A stretch of DNA of 64,000 nucleotides, from contig NZ_LT630004.1 of NCBI RefSeq assembly GCF_900111815.1, positions 2,416,697-2,480,696 of the forward strand, in the 5' to 3' direction. The stretch's first letter is position 1, and each line of letters opens with the position of its first letter. The DNA is from Bacillus massilinigeriensis. Lineage in GTDB: Bacteria; Bacillota; Bacilli; Bacillales; Cytobacillaceae. The position numbers and the translations under genes are program-made. Under the pieces are notes generated by a model. It was not told the DNA's origin. It was given only the letters and a program-made list of their open reading frames with translations, and did not search any database. This document shows, one piece after another, positions 27,015-37,100 of this stretch.

Positions 27015-27116
27015 TCAAGCTGACTTGGTGCCAGCCCTCAGTTTATCACGTGGCGAAACCTTTTCATTATAAATGGGAATCATGGTCCCCCAACCTGTCA
27101 AACCAATAGAAACCAT
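27015..27116 (-). pseudogene. yunF: yunF remnant (N-terminus of a DUF72 protein)
   Basis: A 33-codon frame behind a perfect AGGAGG (8 bases before the ATG) reads MVSIGLTGWG and then NEKVSPRDKLR, the start of YunF-type DUF72 proteins. Between the two blocks the expected DHDS appears in another frame, so two compensating single-base shifts are needed, and everything after about residue 28 is missing. yunF follows yunD in B. subtilis, which supports the call. This is a decayed stub at the edge of the conserved block. Confidence 0.65.
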
Positions 27117-27218
27117 GATCGATCCCTCCTACCTCCACATAATATCATATCCGCAAACCATACTAGTGTCTTCCAGCTCTTCTTCTCCACTGAAAAGGAT
27201 AATAATCCTTCTTTAACG

Positions 27219-27253
27219 GAAAAATCCACCTAATTTTCCCAATCAGGCGGATT
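27219..27253 (-). terminator. Terminator after the LysR gene
   Basis: AAATCCGCCT/AGGTGGATTT stem followed on the minus strand by TTTCC; about 50 bases after the LysR stop. Confidence 0.7.
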
Positions 27254-27302
27254 TGGTTCGTGTACGTTTATTCTCTATTCGTTAAAAAATTACCTATGCA
27301 AG

Positions 27303-28193
27303 TCATACAGACTTTTCATCCAGCAATGAAATTAATTGCGTAATTGCCGGTGATAAGTGGATCCCTCGATGATGCACATAGTTTATCCCTCTGAGAAATT
27401 TTACCCCTTCTATAGGAACCTTTACTAATAGTTTATGTTTAATCTCATGCTTAATAGCTAAACTTGAGACGATGGATACACCAAGCCCATGGATCACACT
27501 TTGTTTGATAGCCTCTAAACTGCTAATTTCCATATATTCAGAAGAGCTGAACCCGTATTTTGCAAATTCCCCTTCTAAATAAGTACGGGTTGCGGATTTA
27601 TTAGGTTTCAATATCATCGTTTCATGAACTAAATCCTCTAATGTACATCCTCCTTTTCGGGCAAGGTGGTGTTGGTTATTAACAATCAGTACAAGTTCAT
27701 CTTGAAAAAAGGTTTTGGCTTGAAAGCGAGACTCATCTATTGGTATTCGATTAGAAAGAACCAATAATTCTACCTTGTTAGACTCCAACATATTAAGCAA
27801 ATGCCTCGAATTGGTAATTTTCATATTAATTTTGATTCCTGGGAATTTCTTGTTAAAGCTGCTAAGGATAGCGGGAAGAAGGTAGACTCCAACAAAATTG
27901 CTTGCACCGAAAGATAGCGTTCCGTAAGATAAATTGTCAAACTGTTTAATGTGTTCAATCGATGTCGAAAAAAGATTAATCATTTGCTCCGCATAGGGTT
28001 TGAAGTGCTCCCCTTGTTTGGTAAGATATAGTTTTTTTCCGATTCGATCAAATAGCGGAAATCCTAAATCCCTCTCCATACTTTGAATTTGCATACTGAC
28101 AGCAGGTTGTGAACAATACAGCAGTTCTGCTGCCTCTGTGAAATTTAAGCACTCCGATAGAGTAATAAAGGTTTGCAGTTTCGTTAAATTCAT
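27303..28193 (-). CDS. LysR-family transcriptional regulator, 296 aa
   Basis: N-terminal winged helix-turn-helix (FTEAAELLYCSQPAVSMQIQ, about 18-37), then a LysR substrate-binding domain. It is divergent from the transporter/ApgM operon and is therefore its likely regulator, with an effector related to the transported compound. The start is ATG at 28191-28193 with AAGGG upstream; the frame opens 12 codons earlier. Confidence 0.9.
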   Translation of the reverse strand: MNLTKLQTFITLSECLNFTEAAELLYCSQPAVSMQIQSMERDLGFPLFDRIGKKLYLTKQGEHFKPYAEQMINLFSTSIEHIKQFDNLSYGTLSFGASNFVGVYLLPAILSSFNKKFPGIKINMKITNSRHLLNMLESNKVELLVLSNRIPIDESRFQAKTFFQDELVLIVNNQHHLARKGGCTLEDLVHETMILKPNKSATRTYLEGEFAKYGFSSSEYMEISSLEAIKQSVIHGLGVSIVSSLAIKHEIKHKLLVKVPIEGVKFLRGINYVHHRGIHLSPAITQLISLLDEKSV

Positions 28194-28278
28194 ATTGAAA
28201 CATCCCTTCTTCTTCTTGCATAAAACCATTTGCTATTTTTTCCATATATCCAGTTCTATGCTTAAGAAACTATAAGGT

Positions 28279-28297
28279 TTTATTATGGTAATATAAA
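28279..28297. promoter_or_regulatory. Candidate LysR operator
   Basis: An imperfect AT-rich palindrome (TTATTATGGTAATATAA) of the LysR T-N11-A type in the divergent promoter region between the LysR gene and the transporter. Pattern only. Confidence 0.25.
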
Positions 28298-28373
28298 ATA
28301 AATCAAATTGTATTATAACATGAGATTAAATATACTGAAAGCGAATACAAGGCAAGCACAAGGAGGGTTTAAG

Positions 28374-29855
28374 ATGACATTGAAAAATGTAAAAACGAGT
28401 GAAAAAGAACCGTCGGGCAAGCAGAAAGGACGTTTTGAGGCTGGCATGAAAAAATGGGGAATTCCCATCGCTATTATTGTTGTTTTTTCATTACTGTTTA
28501 TGCCTGCTCCAGAAGGATTAGAGCCAGCTGCCCAAAAATCAATCGCAATCTTCGCTGGTGCATTGGTTCTTTGGATAACAACACCAATTCCAATCTACCT
28601 GACATCGTTGATTGCCATTTTATTGCTGCCATTAGTGGGAGCGGTCGAAGATCAAGAAGTAGCTTTTGGAACATTAGGATTTGACGTTATTTGGTTAATG
28701 GTTTCTGCATTTGTCTTAACCTCGGCTATGATGAAGTCTAATTTAGGTAGAAGATTCTCTCTATGGATGGTCACGAAGTTTGGAAAAACACCTACTCGAA
28801 CGTTAATCGTTTTGGTCATTATTAATTTTGTTTTAGCGTTTTTCGTTCCATCGACAACAGCACGTGCAACACTTATGTTACCTATTTGCTTAATTTTATT
28901 GGAAGTCTACAAAGCTATTCCTGGAAAGAGTAGACTTGGTAAAGTGATGATGCTTCAAGGGCTTCAAGCAGATGCCCTTGCAACTTCGGGTGTCATGACT
29001 GCTACGTCAGGTAATATCATTGCAGTAGGTTTCATTAACGAGCAAGCAGGTGGAAACCTCGGTTATATGGATTGGCTTTTTGCCTCTATGCCTGCTTCTA
29101 TCATCACGATGACTATCACCTTTATCATTGGGTTAAAGCTATTCTCCATTAAAGAAGAAGGTAACTTTGAAAATGTAATGGAGACGTTAAAGGGCGAGCT
29201 GGCGAAATTAGGTTCCTTCTCCGTAGCAGAGAAGAAAGCATCAGCTATTTTCATTCTGACCGTACTATTGTGGGCTACAGGAGACTATCACGATGCTTGG
29301 TTCGGTTTTGAAATTAGCACTGAGCAAACTGCGGTTATTGCGGCACTCCTCTGTTTACTTCCAAAAGTCGGAATGCTTGAGTGGAAAGATGCAAACATCA
29401 AATGGGAACTTATGATTTTCGCAGCAGGTGCCTATGCTGCAGGAAATGCATTGGATGAATCTGGTGGCGCTGTATACCTTATCGGTAAGGTAGTGGACGG
29501 TCTAGGAATTGACCAGATGAGTCATGTTATGGTAGCAATAGTAGTCATATTCCTCAGTATGTACAGCCATCTCATCTTTACGAGTAAAACGGTGAGAGTT
29601 ACGATTTTGATACCAGCATTCATTGCATTGGCTAAAACATTAGGTATGGATCCTGTACCTCTTGCACTCGCAGCCGCAATGACGATGACATTTACGATTA
29701 CACTTCCGCCACACTCAAAAGTGAATACCATTTATTTTTCATCGGATTACTTTACCATCGTGGATCAAGTAAAATATGCCGTTATCACTTGTTTTATTGG
29801 TGCATCCGTTATTTGTTTCGCCTATTTCACTTGGTTTGGCTTATTGGGACTATAA
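28374..29855 (+). CDS. DASS-family anion symporter, 493 aa
   Basis: Divalent anion:sodium symporter family (SLC13/CitT type). A charged cytoplasmic N-terminus of about 30 residues precedes twelve or so hydrophobic segments; the family features VPSTTARATLMLP and, in the second half, FTITLPPHSKVNTIYF are visible. Substrates are usually dicarboxylates, tricarboxylates or sulfate. The start is ATG at 28374 with AGGAGG 7 bases upstream. It is followed after 19 bases by the ApgM-like gene, probably on one mRNA. Confidence 0.85.
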   Translation: MTLKNVKTSEKEPSGKQKGRFEAGMKKWGIPIAIIVVFSLLFMPAPEGLEPAAQKSIAIFAGALVLWITTPIPIYLTSLIAILLLPLVGAVEDQEVAFGTLGFDVIWLMVSAFVLTSAMMKSNLGRRFSLWMVTKFGKTPTRTLIVLVIINFVLAFFVPSTTARATLMLPICLILLEVYKAIPGKSRLGKVMMLQGLQADALATSGVMTATSGNIIAVGFINEQAGGNLGYMDWLFASMPASIITMTITFIIGLKLFSIKEEGNFENVMETLKGELAKLGSFSVAEKKASAIFILTVLLWATGDYHDAWFGFEISTEQTAVIAALLCLLPKVGMLEWKDANIKWELMIFAAGAYAAGNALDESGGAVYLIGKVVDGLGIDQMSHVMVAIVVIFLSMYSHLIFTSKTVRVTILIPAFIALAKTLGMDPVPLALAAAMTMTFTITLPPHSKVNTIYFSSDYFTIVDQVKYAVITCFIGASVICFAYFTWFGLLGL

Positions 29856-29874
29856 GGTTTAGGAGGAGAATATC

Positions 29875-31116
29875 TTGTTGAACAGAAAAGTTATCATGGC
29901 GATTGCCGATGGACTTGGTGATCGACCACATCCTTTGTTAGGTGGTAAAACACCATTGGAATATGCCCGAACACCAAACCTGGATCGTATCGCTTCAGAG
30001 GGAATTAATGGTATGATGGATTTGATTGCTCCTGGTATTCCAGTAGGAACAGACATGGGACATCTCATTTTATTTGGCTATCAGCCGCATCATTATCCTG
30101 GGCGAGGACCCATTGAGGCTCTTGGAATCGGAATGAACGTTAAACCTGGCGATATTATCTTCCGCTGTAATTTTGCCACAGTGAATGAAAACGGGATTGT
30201 AGTCGATCGCCGTGCCGGAAGAATACGCGAGAAAACGGATGAATTAGCACAAGCGATTAGTGGTTTAGAAGTTGAAGGCGGGGTAGAAATTGAATTTATG
30301 CCGGCAACAGAACATCGTGCCGTGCTCATTTTGCGAGGACCTGGGTTAAGCGATAAAGTGAGTGACTCAGATCCTAAAGCTCCTAATGACGGTAAACCTT
30401 ATCATAAAGTAGAACCTTTGGATTCCTCTGAGGAAGCTAGGAGAACTGCCAATATTTTGAACTTGGTTCTTGAAACGGCACACTCCATATTATCATCTCA
30501 CCCCGTTAACGCGGAACGTATAGCAAATGGAAAGCTGCCAGCTAATTTTATCCTTACAAGGGGAGCTGGCCAGATGGTAGACATAGTTCCTGTCGCTCAA
30601 AAGCTTAAGATAAATGTAAGCTGTATTGCAGGTGAAAGTACGGTTTTAGGCGTGGCAAAACTAGCAGGTTATAAGACTTTCACAGATAGTAGCATGACTG
30701 GAAATATTGATACTGATATTGAATTAAAAGCAAGGTTGGCTATTGAGGAAATAGCTGATAATGACTTCGTTTACGTCCATATGAAGGCACCGGATGTGAA
30801 AGGCCACGATAATGAGCCCCATGAGAAAGTAAGATCGATCGAGTTATTCGATCATATGGTTGGTCTCATTTGCCAGCAGTTACCTGAAAATGTGTATATC
30901 GCATTGGCGGCCGATCATTCGACACCTTGTGAAGTCGGGGAACATACAGGTGAACCGGTTCCAATCGCTATTGCTGGTCCGAGTATACGAAGAGATCGAA
31001 TTTTGCAATACAATGAAATCGATTGTGCTGAGGGTGGACTAGGTAATATATCCGGCAGTGACTTTGTCAGAACCTTACACGGGTTATTGGGATTTGTTAA
31101 GAAGCAAGGGAATTAG
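29875..31116 (+). CDS. ApgM-family alkaline-phosphatase-superfamily enzyme with a Thr nucleophile, 413 aa
   Basis: Alkaline phosphatase superfamily, archaeal-type 2,3-bisphosphoglycerate-independent phosphoglycerate mutase (ApgM) group. The N-terminal metal site ADGLGDRP (D12), the inserted domain and the C-terminal AADHSTPCEVGEHTG are present. The nucleophile segment reads GTDMGHLILFGY: T59 stands where ApgM enzymes have Ser (GSDxAHL). In this superfamily Thr is the nucleophile of several hydrolases and of phosphopentomutase. The genuine glycolytic mutase is therefore not assured. The start is TTG behind GGAGGAG. Linked to a DASS transporter and a LysR regulator, it probably acts on an imported compound or its phosphorylated form. 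Confidence 0.78.
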   Translation: MLNRKVIMAIADGLGDRPHPLLGGKTPLEYARTPNLDRIASEGINGMMDLIAPGIPVGTDMGHLILFGYQPHHYPGRGPIEALGIGMNVKPGDIIFRCNFATVNENGIVVDRRAGRIREKTDELAQAISGLEVEGGVEIEFMPATEHRAVLILRGPGLSDKVSDSDPKAPNDGKPYHKVEPLDSSEEARRTANILNLVLETAHSILSSHPVNAERIANGKLPANFILTRGAGQMVDIVPVAQKLKINVSCIAGESTVLGVAKLAGYKTFTDSSMTGNIDTDIELKARLAIEEIADNDFVYVHMKAPDVKGHDNEPHEKVRSIELFDHMVGLICQQLPENVYIALAADHSTPCEVGEHTGEPVPIAIAGPSIRRDRILQYNEIDCAEGGLGNISGSDFVRTLHGLLGFVKKQGN

Positions 31117-31126
31117 GGTGTTTTCG

Positions 31127-31156
31127 AGTGGCGGTAACGGTTACCGCCACTTTTTA
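31127..31156 (+). terminator. Terminator after the transporter/ApgM operon
   Basis: AGTGGCGGTAAC/GTTACCGCCACT stem followed by five T residues. Confidence 0.88.
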
Positions 31157-31228
31157 ATGTAAGTTCCGAATAACATATAGGCTGCCTTTATTGGTATCCC
31201 CCAGCCCAGTCACCGTTTAAGCCAGTTT

Positions 31229-32458
31229 TCACTCCATTTCTTCTTCATTTACATTACGAGTGAAATAAAGAGGAGGGTGGACATCCTTAAAAAAGAGCAG
31301 TGCATCATAGTGATCATTTGGATAGATAATTTTTGGCGCCAATCCCATCAACCCGGATTCCAGCAACCACCATTTCCGGTTAAACCATATATTTTTTTCC
31401 GCTGCTTCACCGGTTAGATTCAATGGTAGAAATATGTTTTGTTTTGTGGCTTCATTTAGTAATGACTCTAAGTGATTCTTTTTTTCAGCATCTATCTCTA
31501 ATTCAACCCGTAACTGGGTTGCAAATGTTCCGCTACCCGCATAAAAGCCTATTGAATAAAAATCATTGGGATAATTCTGCTGTAACCAATATCCAACTGA
31601 TTTAATTCCAAATATTTTTGAAATGAATGTTTGTGTTTTTCTGATATGAAAGTTGTGGGCCCAGACAATAACTTTTTCACCCTTGTAATAGTTATTCATC
31701 AGCCATTCCAAGTTTTCGTACATTAACCTTCCCCTGAATATCCCTGAGGACAAGAATCCTTTAAGACTAACTTCCAGCCATTGTACTCTGTTCCTTATAC
31801 CTTGGTGAATCACTTCGAACATCCTACTATCATTACTCCCCTGACCTTCTATTCGTTTTGAGTCGATAAGGTGCAAAATCTTGTGATATTCTTTCATTAC
31901 TCCCTTCATCCTAGACTTTAAGTGCTTCGTTACTTTGAACATGATTTCTTTATCTAACTCCCAAAAAAGCAGTTCCACTTTTTTTAAGGAGTCATAAAGT
32001 TCGATATCTATATGATTCCTAATCCACTCCAGCATGTGTTCAGATATTAGGGGATATGTGGGTTGAATATCCATCCCACATATTTGCAAGTTTTCGGCCC
32101 AATTTTCAGTAAAAAATGGTTTCATTTCCTCATTATGATATATATCAAGGAAACAATTCTGTATCTTTTCCTTTGCAGAATAATTACTTAACAGAATCTT
32201 GCACATCGTCGCCTCAATTAGTCCGCTTTCGAAAACGACCACATTATATCCATGATTCTTATGTAAGTAACGGATTATATCAATTTTTGCAGAAAAATAA
32301 TCTGCAACACCATGGCTGTTTTCCCCAAGAAGAATAATTCGCTTATCTTTTATATGGTGATCAATAAATGAGTAGTCTTCCTTTTCAATTATATTGCTAG
32401 CTTTTTTTTGGATTTGTTTTATCCAACTATTTCTGGTTTTCTTTCTAACAAAAAACAT
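31229..32458 (-). CDS. Erythromycin esterase-family protein, 409 aa
   Basis: Erythromycin esterase superfamily. The first conserved block LLGENSHGVADY gives E46 and H49, and the second AHNFH gives H267 and H271, the residues used by Ere-type macrolide esterases. The family is broad; many Bacillus members do not inactivate macrolides, so resistance is not proven. No signal peptide. GAGGGTGTTTC precedes the ATG. Confidence 0.8.
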   Translation of the reverse strand: MFFVRKKTRNSWIKQIQKKASNIIEKEDYSFIDHHIKDKRIILLGENSHGVADYFSAKIDIIRYLHKNHGYNVVVFESGLIEATMCKILLSNYSAKEKIQNCFLDIYHNEEMKPFFTENWAENLQICGMDIQPTYPLISEHMLEWIRNHIDIELYDSLKKVELLFWELDKEIMFKVTKHLKSRMKGVMKEYHKILHLIDSKRIEGQGSNDSRMFEVIHQGIRNRVQWLEVSLKGFLSSGIFRGRLMYENLEWLMNNYYKGEKVIVWAHNFHIRKTQTFISKIFGIKSVGYWLQQNYPNDFYSIGFYAGSGTFATQLRVELEIDAEKKNHLESLLNEATKQNIFLPLNLTGEAAEKNIWFNRKWWLLESGLMGLAPKIIYPNDHYDALLFFKDVHPPLYFTRNVNEEEME

Positions 32459-32872
32459 GAAACACCCTCATTCATATAACAAATTCAAATATGCTGGTTT
32501 TTTGGATGGCACTTTATATTCTTTAAAGACAAACTCTTTTATCAATAGTTTTCTGTTGGAGGTTCAAATGGCATTTGTTTCGACCCCCTTTTAAGAATAT
32601 TACATTTATTTTAACATAGAGTTGTAAAAACATGGGGCTGTAGTGTTTCGCTCATCTAGTTTGACTATTAAAAAACAAAAAATGCTCAACGAAGTCATTT
32701 TATGCAAAGAAAAAGTCTTTTATAATAGATAAGTCAGGTAGTATCGCTATTTCTACTCAGTTGTTCCTTTTGAAAAGGGACATTTAATGTGAAAGCGAGG
32801 TCTCGATCTCAATATTAATCGACATTGGGATTAACCGTCTGACATAATATTCAGAAATATATGGAGGTGGAA
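32459..32872. other. Non-coding interval, nothing recognised
   Basis: AT-rich 414 bases between the esterase-like gene and the racemase-like pseudogene, divergent promoters of both presumably included. I see no gene, RNA motif or repeat here. Confidence 0.4.
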
Positions 32873-33551
32873 TGAAATTCGAAAAAAATTAGGGTGCTTA
32901 CATGCCCATTATTCAAATATTGACTATTTAGAAAGTTCTTTTTCCCATTATGATATTGAATTAATACATTTTGTTGACCCCGCATTAATGTTACTTTTTA
33001 CATCAGATGATAGTTTCCAGGAAACAGACGTTAAAAGTAAAGTTAAGGAGCAATTAGAATGGATTGCCCGATGTAATGTTGATGCTATTCTTATTACATG
33101 TACAAACTATATTGCAATTTTAAATGAAGACCAACCTTCAATATCAGTACCGATTATTAAAATTGATGAACCATTCTTTGATTATATTTGCAATATATAT
33201 CAGCCTCAGATAATTTTATTTTCAAATCCTGCAACGGTTAATGGTACAATGGAACGTCTTAAATGTTTTGCATATAATCAGCAAAAGTCTTTGGATTTAG
33301 AGGTTATTGTAATAGAAAATTCTTTTGAATTGATCATGCAAGGATTAAAAGAAGAATATAATAATGTAATTTCCAACTACTTAAATCAGATCATTAAGGA
33401 TGAAAATAAAGTTATTTCTGTAGCTCAATTATCTATGGTTGATGCTTCTCAGCAAGTTGAGAATAAAACATCTAAGACTATTATTAACCCATTATGTACC
33501 CTAGTAAATTCCGTTGTTAATCAACTAGACTTAAAAATAAAAATCAATTAG
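32873..33551 (+). pseudogene. Asp/Glu racemase-like protein, two frameshifts
   Basis: GGAGG and an ATG (32873) are followed by a coding stretch that needs one extra base after codon 2 (an A run) to read RKKLGCLHAHYSNIDYLES, and another extra T near 32940-32943 to continue HYDIELIHFVDPALM into the long frame ending at 33551. The rest has LITCTNYIA and SNPATVNGTMERL, like the cysteine-containing loops of Asp/Glu racemase-fold proteins. Both shifts lie in homopolymers, so sequencing error is an alternative to decay. The product is otherwise unassigned. Confidence 0.55.
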
Positions 33552-33558
33552 AACTACT

Positions 33559-33978
33559 TACCAAGCCAACCAATACCGCTTTGACTTCTCCAAGCAAATG
33601 AACCTTGCCGCCTATAATGCACTGTAGTCGATTGGCGGCAGCTCCCCGTTCAACAATATCACGCTTTATGACCAGAACGTTGACCTCCAAGGCACAGCCC
33701 TCGGCAGCTTTGCCTTGGACCTTCCTCCATCATATATCCTTACGGGCAACATCAAAAAGTTCGCAAGTTATTCGCAATTTGAAAGTTTAGAGGATTTCAC
33801 CTAGCATGCGGAGCAGTGGTTAAGGGAGTGCAAAGCCACATTCACGAAGAGTGAACTTGTTGGGCTAAAGCAGCTGATTCGCTTCTCCTCAGAACTTCCC
33901 GGCGTTTGCAATTTCCGAATCAGCACGATATTGCAAACAATTGCTGATGAGCATTTCTGCTGCGGCATTTCTCGATAG
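33559..33978 (+). pseudogene. Remnant of a helix-turn-helix/replication-like protein
   Basis: A continuous frame broken by two in-frame TAG codons. The readable parts include YQANQYRFDFSKQMNLAAYN, SIGGSSPFNNITLYD, and HAEQWLREC followed by LPGVCNFRISTILQTIADE and GISR, which look like the lead-in to a helix-turn-helix. The 5' end and everything after the end of the helix-turn-helix are missing. I cannot name the family with certainty. Confidence 0.4.
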
Positions 33979-34161
33979 GCTTAATTAAGGAGTGGGTCAA
34001 CTCGGAATGGCTTACTTATTTACGAAAACTTCACCAAATTGTGATTTACTTCTATATAAAGAACGATTATAATTCATTTGGATTCAGTTAATCCTTTTTG
34101 TTACAGTTCAACTATATATTTGCAACGTACAAATTTTTCTACTTTAAAGGGGGAAATGGGA

Positions 34162-37100
34162 ATGACGTGGCTTACAAAGTGGTCTTTCCGAAATAAGGCT
34201 GCTGTATTTCTTACGACCGTTCTGGCATTGGTTATCGGAGTTATAAGTTATTTTACATTGCCAATGGAATTCTTGCCGACTGCTGACAATCCACAGGTAA
34301 CAGTCGTTGTTCTTGGTCAAGGTATGGATGTTGAGACAATGGCCGATACGGTAACGACGCCAATCGAGAAGTCCGTTGCTTCTGTAAAAGGAAAACGTGA
34401 TGTATTCTCTACAACGGGAGACGGATTCTCCAAGGTGGATATTCACTTCGAAGCCGAGACAGATATGAAGCAAGCGAAGGATAATGTGCAAGAAGCATTG
34501 AATGGAGTCGAGCTTCCGGAAGCCACAAATAAACCCAATGTAGTCCAACTTAATACAGACATGATTCCAATTGCTGATATTTCAATGACATTCGAGGATG
34601 GACTCACAAAAGAAAATATTAAACTGGCAGATGAAAAAATACTTCCAGCTTTTAAGGAGATTAAGGGTGTTGGAAATGTATCCATGTTCGGGAAAGCCGT
34701 AGATGAAGTTTCGATTCATCTTGATCACGAGAAACTGAAGGAGTATAATCTTCCCGCTCAAGCGGTGCTTGGCGCCTTGAAGGACCAGAATATTGCTGCT
34801 TCCGTAGGCCAAAAAACCATTGACGGGAAAGCAAGCAATATTAAAGTGGTTGGCACACTCGACAGCCTGGATGACCTGAAGGATTTACCGGTACTATCAG
34901 GAGTGAAGCTTGGGGATGTAGCTACACTTCAAAAGGCGAATCAGGATGCAAATATTACTCGTATCAACGGGGAAGATGCCTTACTGGCCATTATAACAAA
35001 GGATAGCAATTCCAACGCAGTGGCAATCGTGAAAGAGGTGAAAAAACAAGCAAAGGATCTTTCAAAGAAATACGAGCATGCCAACGTAACTGTATTCTTT
35101 TCTACAGCTGATATGGTTGTCACCTCTGTAACCAGCATGGTGAAGGAAGTGCTGCTCGGGGCATTATTTGCGACTATTGTCATTTTATTCTTTTTACGGA
35201 ACATTCGATCGACATTCATTACGATTGTCTCGATCCCGCTATCTTTATGCATGACATTGATTTTACTGGCACAATCAGGCATTACCTTAAATATTTTGAC
35301 AATCGGTGGCGTGGCGGTAGCAGTCGGCCGGCTGGTAGATGATAGTATCGTAGTGATCGAGAATATATTCCGAAGAATGCAGCATGAGAAATTTTCAGTC
35401 CAGCTCGTCATAGAGGCTACAAAGGAGGTTGCCTCGGCAATCACATCTTCAACTCTTACAACTGTGGCCGTATTCCTGCCGCTTGGATTGGTTGGTGCGG
35501 GATTAAAGGATTTCTTATTGCCGTTTGCTTTAACGGTCACTTATTCTTTACTGTCCTCTTTACTTGTGGCCTTGACAGTTGTCCCAATCATGAGTGCGGG
35601 GTTGCTGAAAAATGCAAAGCTGCCTAAGCATCGTACGCCAAAGCGATATGTTTCCATGCTGCAATGGTCATTGAATCATAAATGGGTCATTTTGCTCGCA
35701 TCTGCTTTTCTGTTCGTGGGGTCAATCGGGGCCTATCTTGGCATCCCTAAAGGTGCCGTGGATAGCTCGGATGCGGAACTTGTCAACGTTTCATTGGATT
35801 ATCCAAATGAAACCCCAATGGAAGAAGTCCGTAAAAACACATTGAAATTAGAAGAATTTTTGATGGCCCAGGATGAACCTAAATCATTATATACACAACT
35901 GGGGAATAGTACGGATGCAGCTCAATTTGGGTCAGTAGAATCCCCAACGAAGGCTTCCTTTACCATTGTCATGAAGAAGGATGTCGATGCCCAGGAATTT
36001 ATTGATATGGTAAATGAACAGAAAAATGATTATCCAAGAGCGGAATTGACAGCTAATTCAGGCTCCCTTACAGGCGGCAGTTCCACTGCGATTACAATCG
36101 ATGTCGTAGGCGACCGAATGTCTGACATTGAGTCAACAGCCGCCAGCATTGAAAAAGAAATTAAAGATATTGAAGGTGTCGAGAAAGTAGAGACGAATCA
36201 AGAAGAGAAAAAACCTGTTTATACCTTTAATGTTGATTCAACAGTGGCTAAACCCGGTGAGGTCTCACAACAGCTGGGCATGCTGCTGAATCGCATTCCG
36301 GTCGGAAGTGTCACACTCGATGGAATCAATACACCGGTATTCATGGAACCTGTCCTGAACCCCGGATCGGAACAAGATCTGGAAGGAATCATGATTTCAG
36401 CCGGACAGGATTTAGTACCAATTACAACTGTTGCGAAGCTTAAGGCGGAAAATAAGTCAACACAAGTACTTCATAAAGATGGGGAGCCTTATTTACGGGT
36501 ACAGGCAACCGTCGACCCAAAACAGCTATCGGACATCTCAAAAGAAATCAACAGCAAGATACATGGGACCAAACAAGAAGAAGGGATAGACGTACCTGAT
36601 AATGTAGAAGTAATGGTAGGTGGTGCTTCCGTTCAGCAGGCGGATGATTTTACAGATTTATTTATCACAATGATTACATCCATCGGGATTGTCTATTTAA
36701 TCATGGTCATTACGTTTAAAACTTTACGTGCGCCGCTTGCCATCCTGTTCTCCTTGCCACTGGCAGCCATTGGAGCCATTCTTGGCCTATTGGTAAGCCG
36801 GATTTCAGTTGATATTACAGCGCTTCTTGGCGCGTTGATGCTGATTGGAATCGTCGTTACAAATGCCATTGTGTTAATCGACCGTGTTAAGCAAAACGAA
36901 GAAAAGATGATCATGCGTGAGGCTATTCTGGAAGCAGCCGCTACCCGAATCCGGCCAATCTTAATGACTGCGATTGCCACCATCTGCGCGATGCTGCCAT
37001 TATTATTTAAAAAAGCCGAAATGGGAAGCCTTGTATCACAAAGTCTTGCGATTGTCGTTATTGGTGGTTTAGCGGTCTCTACTCTATTGACATTGATCGT

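Noticed and set aside
34941-35540. Minus-strand ORF of 199 codons inside the RND pump gene
   Set aside because: Antisense shadow of a conserved membrane-protein gene.
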